A DNA stretch of 64,000 nt from Halomonas jincaotanensis (GCF_018448785.1 NZ_JAHCLU010000001.1:248001-312000), one strand, 5' to 3'. Positions 17,651 to 26,627 are shown, counted from the stretch's first letter. The notes: generated by a model from the sequence alone, not told the origin. Program-made: numbers and translations.

Positions 17651-18232
17651 ATGTCAGTGATCGGAATGCCTCCCCATTCAGTGTCTTTCAGGCTGTTACT
17701 GATCGCCCTCGCTTGCCTGCTCGCTTCCTCCCCGAGTTTCGCCGATGACCTTGAACTGCAGAGTCTCAGCCTGCGTGCCCGACTCTCGGAGAAGACCTTG
17801 CTCGGGGATGAGGCGCCGGAGGATTTCGAGGAGTACGACCTGTCGGCCAACGTCGCGCTGCCCTGGGAGAACTACTCCACGTCAGGCCGGGGGGTAGGCA
17901 CCCGGTTGATGGCAAGTGCCGGCTTGTTGCGGGGAGTGGGGGAAAACGCGCTCGTCGTGTCGGTCATCCCGGAGTTGACGCTCGGGAGCGAAGATGGGCG
18001 CTTCCTCCTGGACCTGGGCGCGGGTGGCGCCCTGTTCAGTCGGCATCGCTTCGGCACGCAGGATTTTGGTGGCCCCTTCCAGTTCGCCCTGACCCTGGGC
18101 ATCGGGGGGCCTTTCTATCGACAGCTGGGGCTCGGCTATCGGTTTCTGCACTATTCCGATGCCGGCGTTAATGGGCCTGACACGACCGGGGCTGATTTCC
18201 ACATGATCGAGTTCCGCTATCGATTCGAATAA
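17651..18232 (+). CDS. PagL-like outer-membrane acyloxyacyl hydrolase / lipid A deacylase
   Basis: A 193-residue protein with a signal peptide (LLLIALACLLASSPSFA, cleavage near residue 31) and alternating beta-strand sequence ending in an aromatic residue pair (RYRFE), as in outer-membrane barrels. The C-terminal region GYRFLHYSDAGVNGPDTTGA resembles the PagL active-site stretch (His-x-Ser-Asn); here His167 and Ser169 are kept, the Asn is Asp, and the catalytic Glu position is unclear. PagL removes the 3-O acyl chain from lipid A. The family assignment is likely, but activity is uncertain because of these changes. Confidence 0.68.
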   Translation: MSVIGMPPHSVSFRLLLIALACLLASSPSFADDLELQSLSLRARLSEKTLLGDEAPEDFEEYDLSANVALPWENYSTSGRGVGTRLMASAGLLRGVGENALVVSVIPELTLGSEDGRFLLDLGAGGALFSRHRFGTQDFGGPFQFALTLGIGGPFYRQLGLGYRFLHYSDAGVNGPDTTGADFHMIEFRYRFE

Positions 18233-18504
18233 CGGGGTAGCTGTTTTCCGAAGGGGCGATCCCACCGACACTCGGGGCCCCTGTGAGCGAGGCACGGCGG
18301 CAAGTGGCGGACTATTCTCATCGAGGCAGGTCGCCCGGCGGACCCGTCGATGCTGCGATCCCCACCGAGCGGCCGGCGTGGCAGCAGACGCCCGCATTCA
18401 AGGCGAGGCTGCCTTCTTTAGCCCGCGGCCGCCGGGGCAGGACAAGGCATCAGGGAGCGTCCCTATTCGTCGGATGCCGACAGCACAACAGCGAGTCAGC
18501 CACC

Positions 18505-18969
18505 ATGAACCAGCATGTCATGATCATCAGCCCGGGTGACTACGCGCCCCCTCTCTCGGTCGTCGGTGTGGACATCTCCGTGCTGACGTCGAAGCACGAG
18601 GCCAACGGCCGGGAAATCACCCTGCAGCGGGGCTTCGAGGGGATGGGGCCGCCACCCCACTATCACGACTGGGACGAAAGCTTCTACGTGCTCAAGGGGG
18701 CGGTGCACTTCTCGGCGGGCGACCAGTCGACACACTGTGAGGTGGGCACGCTGGTCCACGTGCTCGCCGGCACGGTGCATGCCTTCCACTTCGCGGAGGG
18801 CGGCGGCGAGATGCTCGAGATCACCCAGCGGGGCCGTGCCGTGGAGGTGTTTCGTGCCGTGGACGAGCGGATTCCCCCCGGCCCGCCGGATGTGCCGAGA
18901 CTCCTCGACGTGCTGACCCAGCATGGCGTCACCGTGCATGGCCCCGAGGGCGTCGGAGCGCGGGCGTAG
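18505..18969 (+). CDS. Cupin-domain protein
   Basis: A 154-residue single-cupin protein. The conserved metal motif reads PPPHYHDWDESFYVLKG (His-x-His, five residues, Glu), and the second motif contains HVLAGTVHAFHF (Gly-x-x-His). The cupin barrel spans about residues 40-120. There is no signal peptide. The ATG at 18505 was chosen because the cupin begins soon after; the frame is open further upstream but looks non-coding. Substrate unknown; similar small cupins include quercetin-dioxygenase-like and regulatory proteins. It precedes the OsmC-YcaO gene by 226 bases, so they are probably separate units. Confidence 0.8.
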   Translation: MNQHVMIISPGDYAPPLSVVGVDISVLTSKHEANGREITLQRGFEGMGPPPHYHDWDESFYVLKGAVHFSAGDQSTHCEVGTLVHVLAGTVHAFHFAEGGGEMLEITQRGRAVEVFRAVDERIPPGPPDVPRLLDVLTQHGVTVHGPEGVGARA

Positions 18970-19195
18970 GAGAGGAAGAGAGGCGCCGGGCCATCGCCCG
19001 TCGCGCAAATAGGGCGCGTTGGCGGCAAGCATCAAGCGGAGGTCCTCTCCCGTCCCCCGGCACGACAGCGCCGGTCCCGCTTGCGAGACGGGCGAATTTT
19101 TGACCACCTCCCCAAGACGAAGACCGGAAAAAGCTGGATAATGGCGGGTTTTCCTCCTTCGCTTCGCCGAAGCTCCCACGTCCGGTGCCCCGTCC

Positions 19196-21460
19196 ATGGA
19201 AATCAAGGTCAACTATCTCGACAACCTCCGGCTGGAGGCCAAGTTCGACGACTTCACCGTCATCTCGGACCAGCCCATCCGCTACAAGGGCGACGGCTCG
19301 GCCCCCGGCCCGTTCGACTACTTCCTGGCGTCCTCGGCGATGTGCGCGGCGTACTTCGTCAAGGTGTACTGCAACGCCCGCGACATCCCGACGGAAAACA
19401 TCCGGCTGTCGCAGAACAACATCGTCGATCCGGAGAACCGCTACAACCAGATCTTCAAGATCCAGGTGGAACTGCCGGCAGATCTCTCCGACAAGGATCG
19501 CCAGGGCATCCTGCGCTCCATCGACCGCTGCACAGTGAAGAAGGTGGTGCAGACCGGGCCCGAGTTCCAGATCGAGACGGTAGAAAACATCGACGAGGAC
19601 GCCCAGGCGCTGTTGCAGGGTAAAGTGCTGGGCTCGCCGCAGGGCGAAGCGAATGACGAGAAGGGCACTTGGATCGAGGGCAAGGACCTGCCGCTGGAGC
19701 AGACCATCGCCAACATGACGGGCATCCTGGCGGACCTGGGCATGAAGATCGAGATCGCCTCCTGGCGCAATATCGTCCCCCACGTGTGGTCGCTGCACAT
19801 CCGCGACGCCGTCTCGCCGATGTGCTTCACCAACGGCAAGGGCGCCACCAAGGAGAGTGCGCTGTGCTCGGCGCTGGGCGAGTTCATCGAGCGCTTGAGC
19901 TGCAACTTCTTCTACAACGACCAGTTCTTCGGCGAAGAGATCGCCAATAGGGCCTTCGTTCACTACCCGAACGAGGAGTGGTTCCAGCCGGGGCCGAACG
20001 ATGAACTGCCGGCGGGGATCCTCGACGATCACTGCCGGGCGATCTTTGATCCCGAGGGCGAGCTTGCCGGCTCGAATTTGATCGATACCAATTCCGGCAA
20101 GGCAGCCCGCGGCATCGTCTCGCTGCCCTTCGTGCGCCGGTCGGACGGGGAGGTGGTGTATTTCCCGTCGAACCTGATCGAGAACCTCTACCTCAGCAAC
20201 GGCATGAGCGCGGGGAATACGCTGCATGAAGCCCAGGTGCAGTGCCTGTCGGAGATCTTCGAGCGGGCGGTGAAGAAGCAGATCATCGAGGAGGAAATCG
20301 CGCTGCCGGACGTGCCTAAGGAGGTGCTGGCACGCTATCCCGCCATCGTCGAGGGCATCGAGGCGCTCGAGGCCCAGGGCTTTCCGATCCTGGTCAAGGA
20401 TGCGTCGCTGGGCGGGCAGTTCCCGGTGATGTGCGTCACCCTGATGAACCCGAAGACCGGCGGCGTCTTCGCCTCCTTCGGCGCGCACCCGAGCTTCGAG
20501 GTGGCACTGGAGCGCAGCCTCACCGAGCTGTTGCAGGGCCGCAGCTTTGAGGGGCTCAACGATTTCCCGCCGCCGACCTTCAACACGCTTGCCGTCACCG
20601 AACCCAATAACTTCGTCGAGCACTTCATCGACTCCTCGGGGCTGGTGTCCTGGCGCTTCTTCAGCGCCCGTTCCGAACTCGAGTTCTGCGAGTGGGATTT
20701 CTCGGGCAGCGGCGCCTGCAGCAACGAACAAGAGGCAGCGACACTGTTCGGCATCCTCGAGGAGATGGGCAAGGAGGTGTATGTGGCTGTCCATGAGGAT
20801 CTGGGCGCACCGGTGTGTCGCATCCTGGTGCCCGGCTATTCCGAAGTGTACCCGGTCGAGGATTTGATCTGGGACAACACCAACATGGCCCTCGACTATC
20901 GCGAAGATATCCTGAATCTTCACGCCCTGAATCAAGGTCAGTTGGTCGATCTGCTGGAGCGCCTGGAAGAGAGCCAGATCGACGACCACATGGATATCAT
21001 CAGCCTGATCGGCGTCGAGTTCGACGAGAACACCGAGTGGGGGCAGCTCACCATCCTCGAGCTGAAGCTGCTGATCAACCTGGCGCTTCACCAGCACGAG
21101 GAGGCACTGGAGCGGGTCGACATCTTCCTGCAGTACAACGACAACACCGTGGACCGCAACCTCTTCTATCGCGCGGTGAGCGCGGTACTGGAAATCACGC
21201 TCGATGACGAATTGGCACTGGGCGACTATCTGGTCAACCTCAGGCGAATGTTCGGCCAGGCGACCATGGAAGCGGTGGCGGGCTCGGTGAACGGCAGCGT
21301 GCGCTTCCATGGCCTGACCCCGACCAGCATGGCGCTGGAGGGGCTGGACAGGCACCAACGCTTGATCGAGAGCTACCAGAAGCTCCACGCCCACCGCGCC
21401 AAGCGGCATGACGCTGCCGGTGGGACGCGGGTGACCCGACCCGAAGGGTTGCCGGGCTAA
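19196..21460 (+). CDS. ycaO: OsmC domain fused to YcaO
   Basis: A 754-residue cytosolic fusion. Residues about 1-135 form an OsmC/Ohr-type domain with the redox cysteines Cys50 (LASSAMC) and Cys112 (DRCTVKK). From about 155 to 725 it follows E. coli YcaO along its whole length: ASWRNIVPHVWSLHIRD, CFTNGKGATKESALCSALGE, SNGMSAGNTLHEA, GGQFPVMCV and FASFGAHPSFEVALERSLTE. YcaO proteins are ATP-dependent enzymes that activate a peptide-bond amide for cyclisation or thioamide formation; E. coli YcaO is linked to RimO-dependent methylthiolation of ribosomal protein S12. The fused OsmC domain suggests peroxide or thiol coupling. A broken copy of a C-terminal segment lies at 25675-25891. Confidence 0.93.
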   Translation: MEIKVNYLDNLRLEAKFDDFTVISDQPIRYKGDGSAPGPFDYFLASSAMCAAYFVKVYCNARDIPTENIRLSQNNIVDPENRYNQIFKIQVELPADLSDKDRQGILRSIDRCTVKKVVQTGPEFQIETVENIDEDAQALLQGKVLGSPQGEANDEKGTWIEGKDLPLEQTIANMTGILADLGMKIEIASWRNIVPHVWSLHIRDAVSPMCFTNGKGATKESALCSALGEFIERLSCNFFYNDQFFGEEIANRAFVHYPNEEWFQPGPNDELPAGILDDHCRAIFDPEGELAGSNLIDTNSGKAARGIVSLPFVRRSDGEVVYFPSNLIENLYLSNGMSAGNTLHEAQVQCLSEIFERAVKKQIIEEEIALPDVPKEVLARYPAIVEGIEALEAQGFPILVKDASLGGQFPVMCVTLMNPKTGGVFASFGAHPSFEVALERSLTELLQGRSFEGLNDFPPPTFNTLAVTEPNNFVEHFIDSSGLVSWRFFSARSELEFCEWDFSGSGACSNEQEAATLFGILEEMGKEVYVAVHEDLGAPVCRILVPGYSEVYPVEDLIWDNTNMALDYREDILNLHALNQGQLVDLLERLEESQIDDHMDIISLIGVEFDENTEWGQLTILELKLLINLALHQHEEALERVDIFLQYNDNTVDRNLFYRAVSAVLEITLDDELALGDYLVNLRRMFGQATMEAVAGSVNGSVRFHGLTPTSMALEGLDRHQRLIESYQKLHAHRAKRHDAAGGTRVTRPEGLPG

Positions 21461-21506
21461 CCGCGCTCAGCGTTAGCTCGCCGGTACACGGCATGCGTGA
21501 GAGCGG

Positions 21507-23552
21507 TCAGGTCGTCCAGTTCACCGGTGCGCGGGGATCCGGCTCGTAGGCGAAATAGGTGCCGGTGCGTATCGTCCGTGCCAGGTGCTCGCCGAGGCTC
21601 GAATGGTGCCGAGCGATCCGGTCCAGGGCGTAGCGCAGCGAACGGGTCGTGCTGGTGCGTGCGCGCTCCACGCCACCCCCGACGGTTCGGGCCCGACCGT
21701 TCAGGCCGACGCCGCGGCGCAGTTCGTCGATGAGAAACTGGCGATCGGCACGCGCCAGCTCTGCGCGGTGCAGGTCGTTGTTCGCCTCGGCCTCCGCGAT
21801 GTCCTCCTCCGTCTCGGCGAGCTGCTGCCGATAGGCCTCGCGCGCCTTCGAGTCGAACACCTCTAGTCCGCACTGGGTAGCGACGCCGAGATCCTCCGCA
21901 GGCCCGCCGATGGTGAGTGCCCCGCGCTCCACCGATACCAGGTCGAGGACATGGAACTCCCGGCCGGGCGCCGTCAGCAAGCGTTCCAGGTAGCGCATGC
22001 CCTTGAGGTCCTTCAAGTAGACAGTGGTGCCGCCGAAGGTGACCGTTCGCATATCCCCCTCGCGGCAGAAGACGCAACGCTCGGGGCTCGCTGCTTGCCA
22101 CGAGGGTGTCGCCGGCACCTGTTCACGCGCCATGTCCGCCCAGAGCCCTGCATTGAGCGCCTCGAACGCTCGACAGGCGGCGTCGAGCTCCAACTCGGCC
22201 GATCTGTCGTCGCCTGCCATGCGGTGTGCCGCGGCGAGCTCGACGCGCAGAGTCGCCGCCTCGAACGGCATTCGCAGCGAGATCCATTCCATGACGGCCT
22301 CGCTCAGCAGCCGGATCGCTTCGCTTCCCAGCCCGTCGTGCAGCGCCAGGCGCCCCTTCGCGGCGAGCGCCGAGTTGTGCAACGTGCGACTCTGATACTT
22401 CCGGGCGATCTCCGCGAGGTCGGCCGCGGCTTCTCGCGCCGCGTTATCGTCTCCGGCCGCCAGCGCGATCACCACCTGGGCCTCGCGCAGGGGCGCGCGT
22501 CTCAGGCCCCCTGTAGGCGGGCGCTCCTTCGACGGGACCTCGAACGGGAACTCGAGGGCGCTATCGATCATCGAGAAGGCGTCATCGACGCGTCCCTGGG
22601 CCAGCCGCAACAACGCCAGCCCCGGCTGAGGGAGCCAGGCATTCTGGTGCGCCGCCAGGAACGCATCTTCGGCGCCCGCGAAATCGCCCTTGCGCAGCCG
22701 CGCGTTGCCGAGCTCGGTCAACGGCCAGCCGAACTCCCGCCGCATCCACGGGCGTAGCTCTTCGCAGGCCAGCAAGGCTTCCTGTTCGGCGGCGTCGCAA
22801 GGCCCGCGCAGGCGCATGATTTCCGCCTGGTGCACTCGGCAGCGACCGTGGAGGCCTCCGAACGCGGCTCCCTGGCGCCAGCGCTCCATGGCTTCGGTCC
22901 ATTCTTCGGCTCGGTCGTGCTGGCCGATCCACTGCATCGCGCAGATGAGCTCGCACCACATCTGCCCGGTGGTGAGGGGGTCGAGGTTGCCCGAGCTCAG
23001 CTCCACGGCTACATCGTCCAGTGCGCTCAGCCCTGCATCGAGCTCGCCGTCATTGATACGGACCCTGGCCAGAGCCACCTGGCCGATGATCGAAGGCGGT
23101 GCCAGTTCGTGCCTTTTCCCTCCGTCCACGGCCCGTTGGGCCCACTGCTTCGTGCCCGGCATATCTCCACACATCAGGCGCTCGTAGGTCCGCACCGCAG
23201 CGAGCCACGCCCAGACCGGGCTCTCGGGCGCGTCCTCCACCAGGCGTTCCGCCCGCGACAGCCAGGCACGCACGGTGGCCATCAGGCCCGTGTCCATCAT
23301 CAGGTACATGCCCACCATGACTGCGGCGAATGCCGCCTCGTGGGTACGGTGGTCTTCCAGGTGAAGGTGATAAAGGTCGCCATACGCGGCCAGTGTGCCT
23401 TCCAGATCGCCGGCCCCATACGCCGCCTGGGCGCGCAGCTCCAGCAGCTCGGCCGAGGGTGGCGCGGACAGCTCGGCGAGCAGCTCCTGGGCCCGGACGA
23501 AGTTGCCGCTGTCGAGGGCGACGTGAACTGGCGATAGCTCCGTTCCCGTCAT
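21507..23552 (-). CDS. Large TPR regulator-like protein of actinobacterial style
   Basis: A 681-residue protein starting at ATG 23552 behind a clear AAGGAGG. Residues about 10-520 are helical TPR-type repeats (LLAELSAPPSAELLELRAQA, GWPLTELGNARLRKGDFAGA). From about 550 comes a conserved tail: DMRTVTFGGTTVYLKDLKGM, YLERLLTAPGREFHVLDL, then EAYRQQLAETEEDIAEAEAN and a final YALDRIARHHSSLGEHLART with TGTYFAYEPDP. This tail is common at the end of large actinobacterial signalling ATPases and cyclases. No NTPase or HTH N-terminal domain was seen. It is divergent from the globin/DUF1326/DUF2182 operon and likely related to its control; that is inference from position. Possible acquisition from Actinobacteria. 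Confidence 0.7.
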   Translation of the reverse strand: MTGTELSPVHVALDSGNFVRAQELLAELSAPPSAELLELRAQAAYGAGDLEGTLAAYGDLYHLHLEDHRTHEAAFAAVMVGMYLMMDTGLMATVRAWLSRAERLVEDAPESPVWAWLAAVRTYERLMCGDMPGTKQWAQRAVDGGKRHELAPPSIIGQVALARVRINDGELDAGLSALDDVAVELSSGNLDPLTTGQMWCELICAMQWIGQHDRAEEWTEAMERWRQGAAFGGLHGRCRVHQAEIMRLRGPCDAAEQEALLACEELRPWMRREFGWPLTELGNARLRKGDFAGAEDAFLAAHQNAWLPQPGLALLRLAQGRVDDAFSMIDSALEFPFEVPSKERPPTGGLRRAPLREAQVVIALAAGDDNAAREAAADLAEIARKYQSRTLHNSALAAKGRLALHDGLGSEAIRLLSEAVMEWISLRMPFEAATLRVELAAAHRMAGDDRSAELELDAACRAFEALNAGLWADMAREQVPATPSWQAASPERCVFCREGDMRTVTFGGTTVYLKDLKGMRYLERLLTAPGREFHVLDLVSVERGALTIGGPAEDLGVATQCGLEVFDSKAREAYRQQLAETEEDIAEAEANNDLHRAELARADRQFLIDELRRGVGLNGRARTVGGGVERARTSTTRSLRYALDRIARHHSSLGEHLARTIRTGTYFAYEPDPRAPVNWTT

Positions 23553-23574
23553 CGCTTGGCCCTCCTTGTTCCGG

Positions 23575-23593
23575 TTGTCACAAGGATTGTCAC
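23575..23593. promoter_or_regulatory. Direct repeat TTGTCAC in divergent TPR/globin region
   Basis: Two exact TTGTCAC copies (23575-23581 and 23587-23593), 12 bases apart, about one helical turn, lie in the 104-base region between the TPR regulator-like gene and the globin gene. The first is part of the palindrome TTGTCACAA. This is a candidate operator; no protein partner is known. Confidence 0.4.
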
Positions 23594-23656
23594 GCTCTTT
23601 AGGGTAGGTGCCCAGTACACCTGACGAGAAACCATCCGAAAAGAGGAGCATATGCC

Positions 23657-24025
23657 ATGAGGGACATACTTTATGAGAGCCTCGGTGGCCGCGCCGGTAT
23701 CGACAAGCTCGTCAATCGCATTGTCGACCTCCACCTCCAGAATGACGTCGCCGGACCAAGGTACCGAGCCCTCGACGCAGAGGCAATTGACCACGCCCGC
23801 GAGAAGGTCAAGGAGTTCCTCGCGGCCGGCGCCGGCGGCCCGGTGGAGTACACGGGGCGCTCGATGATCGAGACGCACACCGGGATGAACGTCAGCGCGG
23901 CCGAATTCGTCGCCGTGGTCGACGACATCATGCAGGCCATGAAGGAAATGGAATATCCGCAGCCGGTCTGCAACGAAGTTCTGGGCGTTGCCTATTCGCT
24001 CAAGGAGGAGATCATTCATCGATAG
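23657..24025 (+). CDS. Group 1 truncated hemoglobin
   Basis: A 122-residue globin of the trHbN class. LYESLGGRAGIDKLVNRIVD matches the N-terminal helices, EYTGRSMIETHTGMNVSAAE includes the proximal haem ligand His74, and the C-terminal helix FVAVVDDIMQAMKEME fits. AGAGGAG is 9 bases before the ATG. Truncated globins of this group bind O2 and often detoxify NO or move O2. It begins an apparent three-gene unit with DUF1326 and DUF2182 proteins (46 bases, then an ATGA overlap) and is divergent from a large TPR regulator-like gene. Confidence 0.93.
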   Translation: MRDILYESLGGRAGIDKLVNRIVDLHLQNDVAGPRYRALDAEAIDHAREKVKEFLAAGAGGPVEYTGRSMIETHTGMNVSAAEFVAVVDDIMQAMKEMEYPQPVCNEVLGVAYSLKEEIIHR

Positions 24026-24071
24026 ACAGAAAGCGTGCTAACACACATCACGACGCTGGGGGAAATGACAG

Positions 24072-24701
24072 ATGAATACTGCAGTGGAAACAAGCTATCG
24101 TCTCGAAGGCACCATGCTGGAGATCTGCTCCTGTGCCGTTTCCTGTCCCTGCTTTATCGGTGAGGACCCGGACGGCAACGAATGCTTCGGTGTGATCGCC
24201 TTCAATCTGGAGCGAGGTCAGGCGCGTGGTGTTGACGTGTCCGGCCTGAACATTATCAACGTCGCCCATATTCCCGGTAATGCCCTGGCCGGGGGTTGGC
24301 GCTCGGTGCTGCTGGTCGATAGCCGGGCCAGCGACGAACAGCACGCCGTCCTGCTGGATGCATTCGGCGGCAAGCTAGGCGGGCCGCTGGCCGACCTGGC
24401 GAGCCTGGTGGGCGAGCTGGTGGCCGTCGAACGGGTCCCCATCGTGCACGACGGGCGGCAGGCCGAGGGGCGCTTGCAGGCCGAGGGGATGTTCGAGGCG
24501 GAGTTCGCCCCGATCCAGTCCTCCCCGGACGGCACCACGGCCACGCTTCACGACAGCGCCTTCACGACCGTAAAGGGGGAACCCGCCTATCTCGGCAAGT
24601 CGCGTCGCTACCGGGTCAACCTGCCGCAACATGGCATGAGCTGGTCCTACGATGGGCACAATGCTATCCAGACTGCCTGGCGGATGGAGCACCAGCCATG
24701 A
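24072..24701 (+). CDS. DUF1326 protein with N-terminal cysteine cluster
   Basis: A 209-residue DUF1326 protein. Residues about 15-30 hold a tight cysteine cluster, EICSCAVSCPCFIGED, with four Cys within nine residues, a plausible metal or thiol centre. There is no signal peptide or membrane helix. DUF1326 genes are commonly found next to DUF2182 membrane protein genes, as here: the stop overlaps the next start by ATGA. No function is established. The co-operon with a truncated globin hints at a redox, NO or metal role. Confidence 0.86.
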   Translation: MNTAVETSYRLEGTMLEICSCAVSCPCFIGEDPDGNECFGVIAFNLERGQARGVDVSGLNIINVAHIPGNALAGGWRSVLLVDSRASDEQHAVLLDAFGGKLGGPLADLASLVGELVAVERVPIVHDGRQAEGRLQAEGMFEAEFAPIQSSPDGTTATLHDSAFTTVKGEPAYLGKSRRYRVNLPQHGMSWSYDGHNAIQTAWRMEHQP

Positions 24702-25477
24702 CTTCCATGGTGGCGGAGCGCTTCGCCTGGCGGAGCGCTCCCGGGTTGACTCTGCTCATCGCCGTGGCCTGGGGGCTGGCTATCGGTTCCGAACTGACCG
24801 GCGGGGTGCGGTGGGTGCATCATCACCAGTTGACGGTCGATGGCCTCGCCGTCTGGGCCAGCCTGGTCCTCTTCCTGGTGGCCTGGCAGGTTCACATCGC
24901 CGCCATGATGCTGCCCTCGACGCTGCCCTTGATCGGCCTGTTCCATCAGGCCTCCGCCGGGCAGCGCCATCCGGGGCTGGCCCGGCTCGGCTTCCTCGGC
25001 GGCTACCTGGTGGTCTGGACCGCGTTCGGTATCGTGGCGGTGGTCGGCGATGCCCTGCTGGACCGGGCGGCAGTGCACGGCGGGATGCTGCGTCCCGAGT
25101 GGATGGCCGGGGCCGTGCTCCTGCTCGCCGGCGCCTTCCAGTTTTCCTCGCTCAAAAAGCGCTGCCTGGACAAGTGTCGCCAGCCGCGCGCCTTCCTGTT
25201 GAACCACTATCGGCGGGGCATGCTCGGTGGCCTTGCCCTGGGGGCTCGTCACGGGGCGTTCTGTGTCGGCTGTTGCTGGGCGCTGATGCAGGTGATGTTC
25301 CTGGTCGGGATCGCCAACCTGGCCTGGATGGCACCGCTGGCCGCACTGATGCTCTACGAGAAGGTGGGTCACCATGGCGAGCGCATCGCGCGCATCGCAG
25401 GGGTGGCGCTGATCCTGCTTGGGGGAGTGGTGATGGTGGGGCCGGCATGGCTGCCGAGCCTGGTGCCGACGCATTGA
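24698..25477 (+). CDS. DUF2182 metal-binding-type integral membrane protein
   Basis: A 259-residue inner-membrane protein with about six hydrophobic segments. Family motifs include HIAAMMLPSTLPLIGLF, QFSSLKKRCLDKCRQPR and GARHGAFCVGCCWALM, with Cys and His residues at helix ends that could bind a metal. DUF2182 proteins are annotated as predicted metal-binding membrane proteins; no substrate is known. It is translationally coupled to the DUF1326 gene. After its stop the sequence to 25670 shows no gene. Confidence 0.86.
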   Translation: MTSMVAERFAWRSAPGLTLLIAVAWGLAIGSELTGGVRWVHHHQLTVDGLAVWASLVLFLVAWQVHIAAMMLPSTLPLIGLFHQASAGQRHPGLARLGFLGGYLVVWTAFGIVAVVGDALLDRAAVHGGMLRPEWMAGAVLLLAGAFQFSSLKKRCLDKCRQPRAFLLNHYRRGMLGGLALGARHGAFCVGCCWALMQVMFLVGIANLAWMAPLAALMLYEKVGHHGERIARIAGVALILLGGVVMVGPAWLPSLVPTH

Positions 25478-25674
25478 ACCGCGATGCTAGGCGGGCGCCT
25501 ACAGAAACGTCTCCTGCTCCTCTGCACCCATTTTCCGCCGATGATCACCACCACGATGTCGCCCTCGGGAGGTGGCGCCACGGCCTTATCTGCAGGGCGG
25601 CCACGCCGGTGCCGCCGATCAGCCTGTCGCGAGGGCTGGCTCGCCCAGGCGGGAGGCCGACGATACAATGCCGT

Positions 25675-25891
25675 GATCGATCTTTTGGAGCGCCTGTAAG
25701 AGAGCCGGATCGACGACCACCAGGACATCATCACCCTGATCGGCATCGAGTTCGACGAGAACACCGAGTGGGGGCAGCTCACCATCCTCGAGCTGAAGCT
25801 TCTGATAAACCTGGCGCTTCAACAGCATGAAGAAACCCTGGAGCGGGTCGATATTTTCCTGTAATACAACAACACCGTGGCGCGCAACCTG
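25675..25891 (+). pseudogene. Broken second copy of a ycaO C-terminal segment
   Basis: This 217-base stretch is very similar to 20946-21163 within the OsmC-YcaO gene. It reads DLLERL, a stop, then DDHQDIITLIGIEFDENTEW, GQLTILELKLLINLALQQHE and ERVDIFL, a second stop, then YNNTVARNL. Two in-frame stops and small changes make it non-functional. No OsmC domain or other ycaO part was found beside it. The flanking 25478-25674 and 25892-25940 have no recognised content. It marks an old duplication or recombination event. Confidence 0.85.
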
Positions 25892-25947
25892 CACGCGGCG
25901 CGTGCCGCCAGGTCTGCAGCTACTGCATAGTCACAACAGGAGCCGTG

Positions 25948-26559
25948 ATGCGCAGCTTCATATACGACATTCTTATTCTTAGACTCACTTCCCGGTGGTA
26001 CGCCGAGGTGCTGAAGCGTGTACCCGAGGGTGCCGCCGTGCTGGATGTCGGTATTGGACCGGCAAGCGCGCTGTTGGCCAATGCCGAGCTGGTGAAGCGA
26101 AAGCGTCTGCACGTGACGGGCATCGATATCGACGCCGACTACATGGAGCGCGCCCGGCGAAGGCTTCGGAATTCTCTGTTGGCCGACCTTGCCGAGTTTC
26201 GTCTCGAGTCCGTCTACGATCACCGGGGCGGGCCTTATGATGTCGTGTATTTTTCGGCAAGCTTCATGCTCATGCCTGAGCCTGAGCAGGCGCTGCGGCA
26301 TTGTTGCGGGCTTTTGCGCCCAGGCGGGCATATTTTCTTCACGCAAACCATCGAGAAGCGTCCCGCCCGTTGGATGGAGATCCTTAAACCCGCACTGAAA
26401 CGGGTGACGAGTGTCGATTTCGGCCAAGTGACCTACGAGGACGCCTTTAAAGTCCAGATTCGTGCTGCCGGCCTGGAATTGGAGGAGTTCACCTTCATGT
26501 CGCATCATGGAGGTCGAGCGTCGTGTCTTGCCGTGGCTAAACCGATTAGCGCGAGCTAA
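25948..26559 (+). CDS. Class I SAM-dependent methyltransferase
   Basis: A 203-residue enzyme with a Rossmann-like methyltransferase core: motif I VLDVGIGPASALLANAEL, the acidic end of strand 2 VTGIDIDADYMERARRR, motif IV YDVVYFSASFMLMPEPEQAL and post-motif LLRPGGHIFFTQTIEK. The ATG at 25948 follows a GTG and is preceded by ACAGGAG. Lower GC than its neighbours was not evident. Substrate not predictable. A rho-independent terminator follows at 26628. Confidence 0.85.
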   Translation: MRSFIYDILILRLTSRWYAEVLKRVPEGAAVLDVGIGPASALLANAELVKRKRLHVTGIDIDADYMERARRRLRNSLLADLAEFRLESVYDHRGGPYDVVYFSASFMLMPEPEQALRHCCGLLRPGGHIFFTQTIEKRPARWMEILKPALKRVTSVDFGQVTYEDAFKVQIRAAGLELEEFTFMSHHGGRASCLAVAKPISAS

Positions 26560-26627
26560 AGTCGCGAGAGCATGAAAGCGTTTCCTTAGCGGGATCGAAA
26601 ATTGGCCGCTGTTTTTATGACGCCAAG

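Noticed and set aside
18233..18504. N-terminal extension of the cupin protein
   Set aside because: The open frame upstream of 18505 uses no good start and its text is Arg/Pro-rich like non-coding GC-rich DNA.
18929..21409. A very long open frame antisense to the OsmC-YcaO gene
   Set aside because: High GC with strong third-position bias creates long antisense frames; the plus-strand product matches YcaO over its full length and the antisense text has no recognisable motif.
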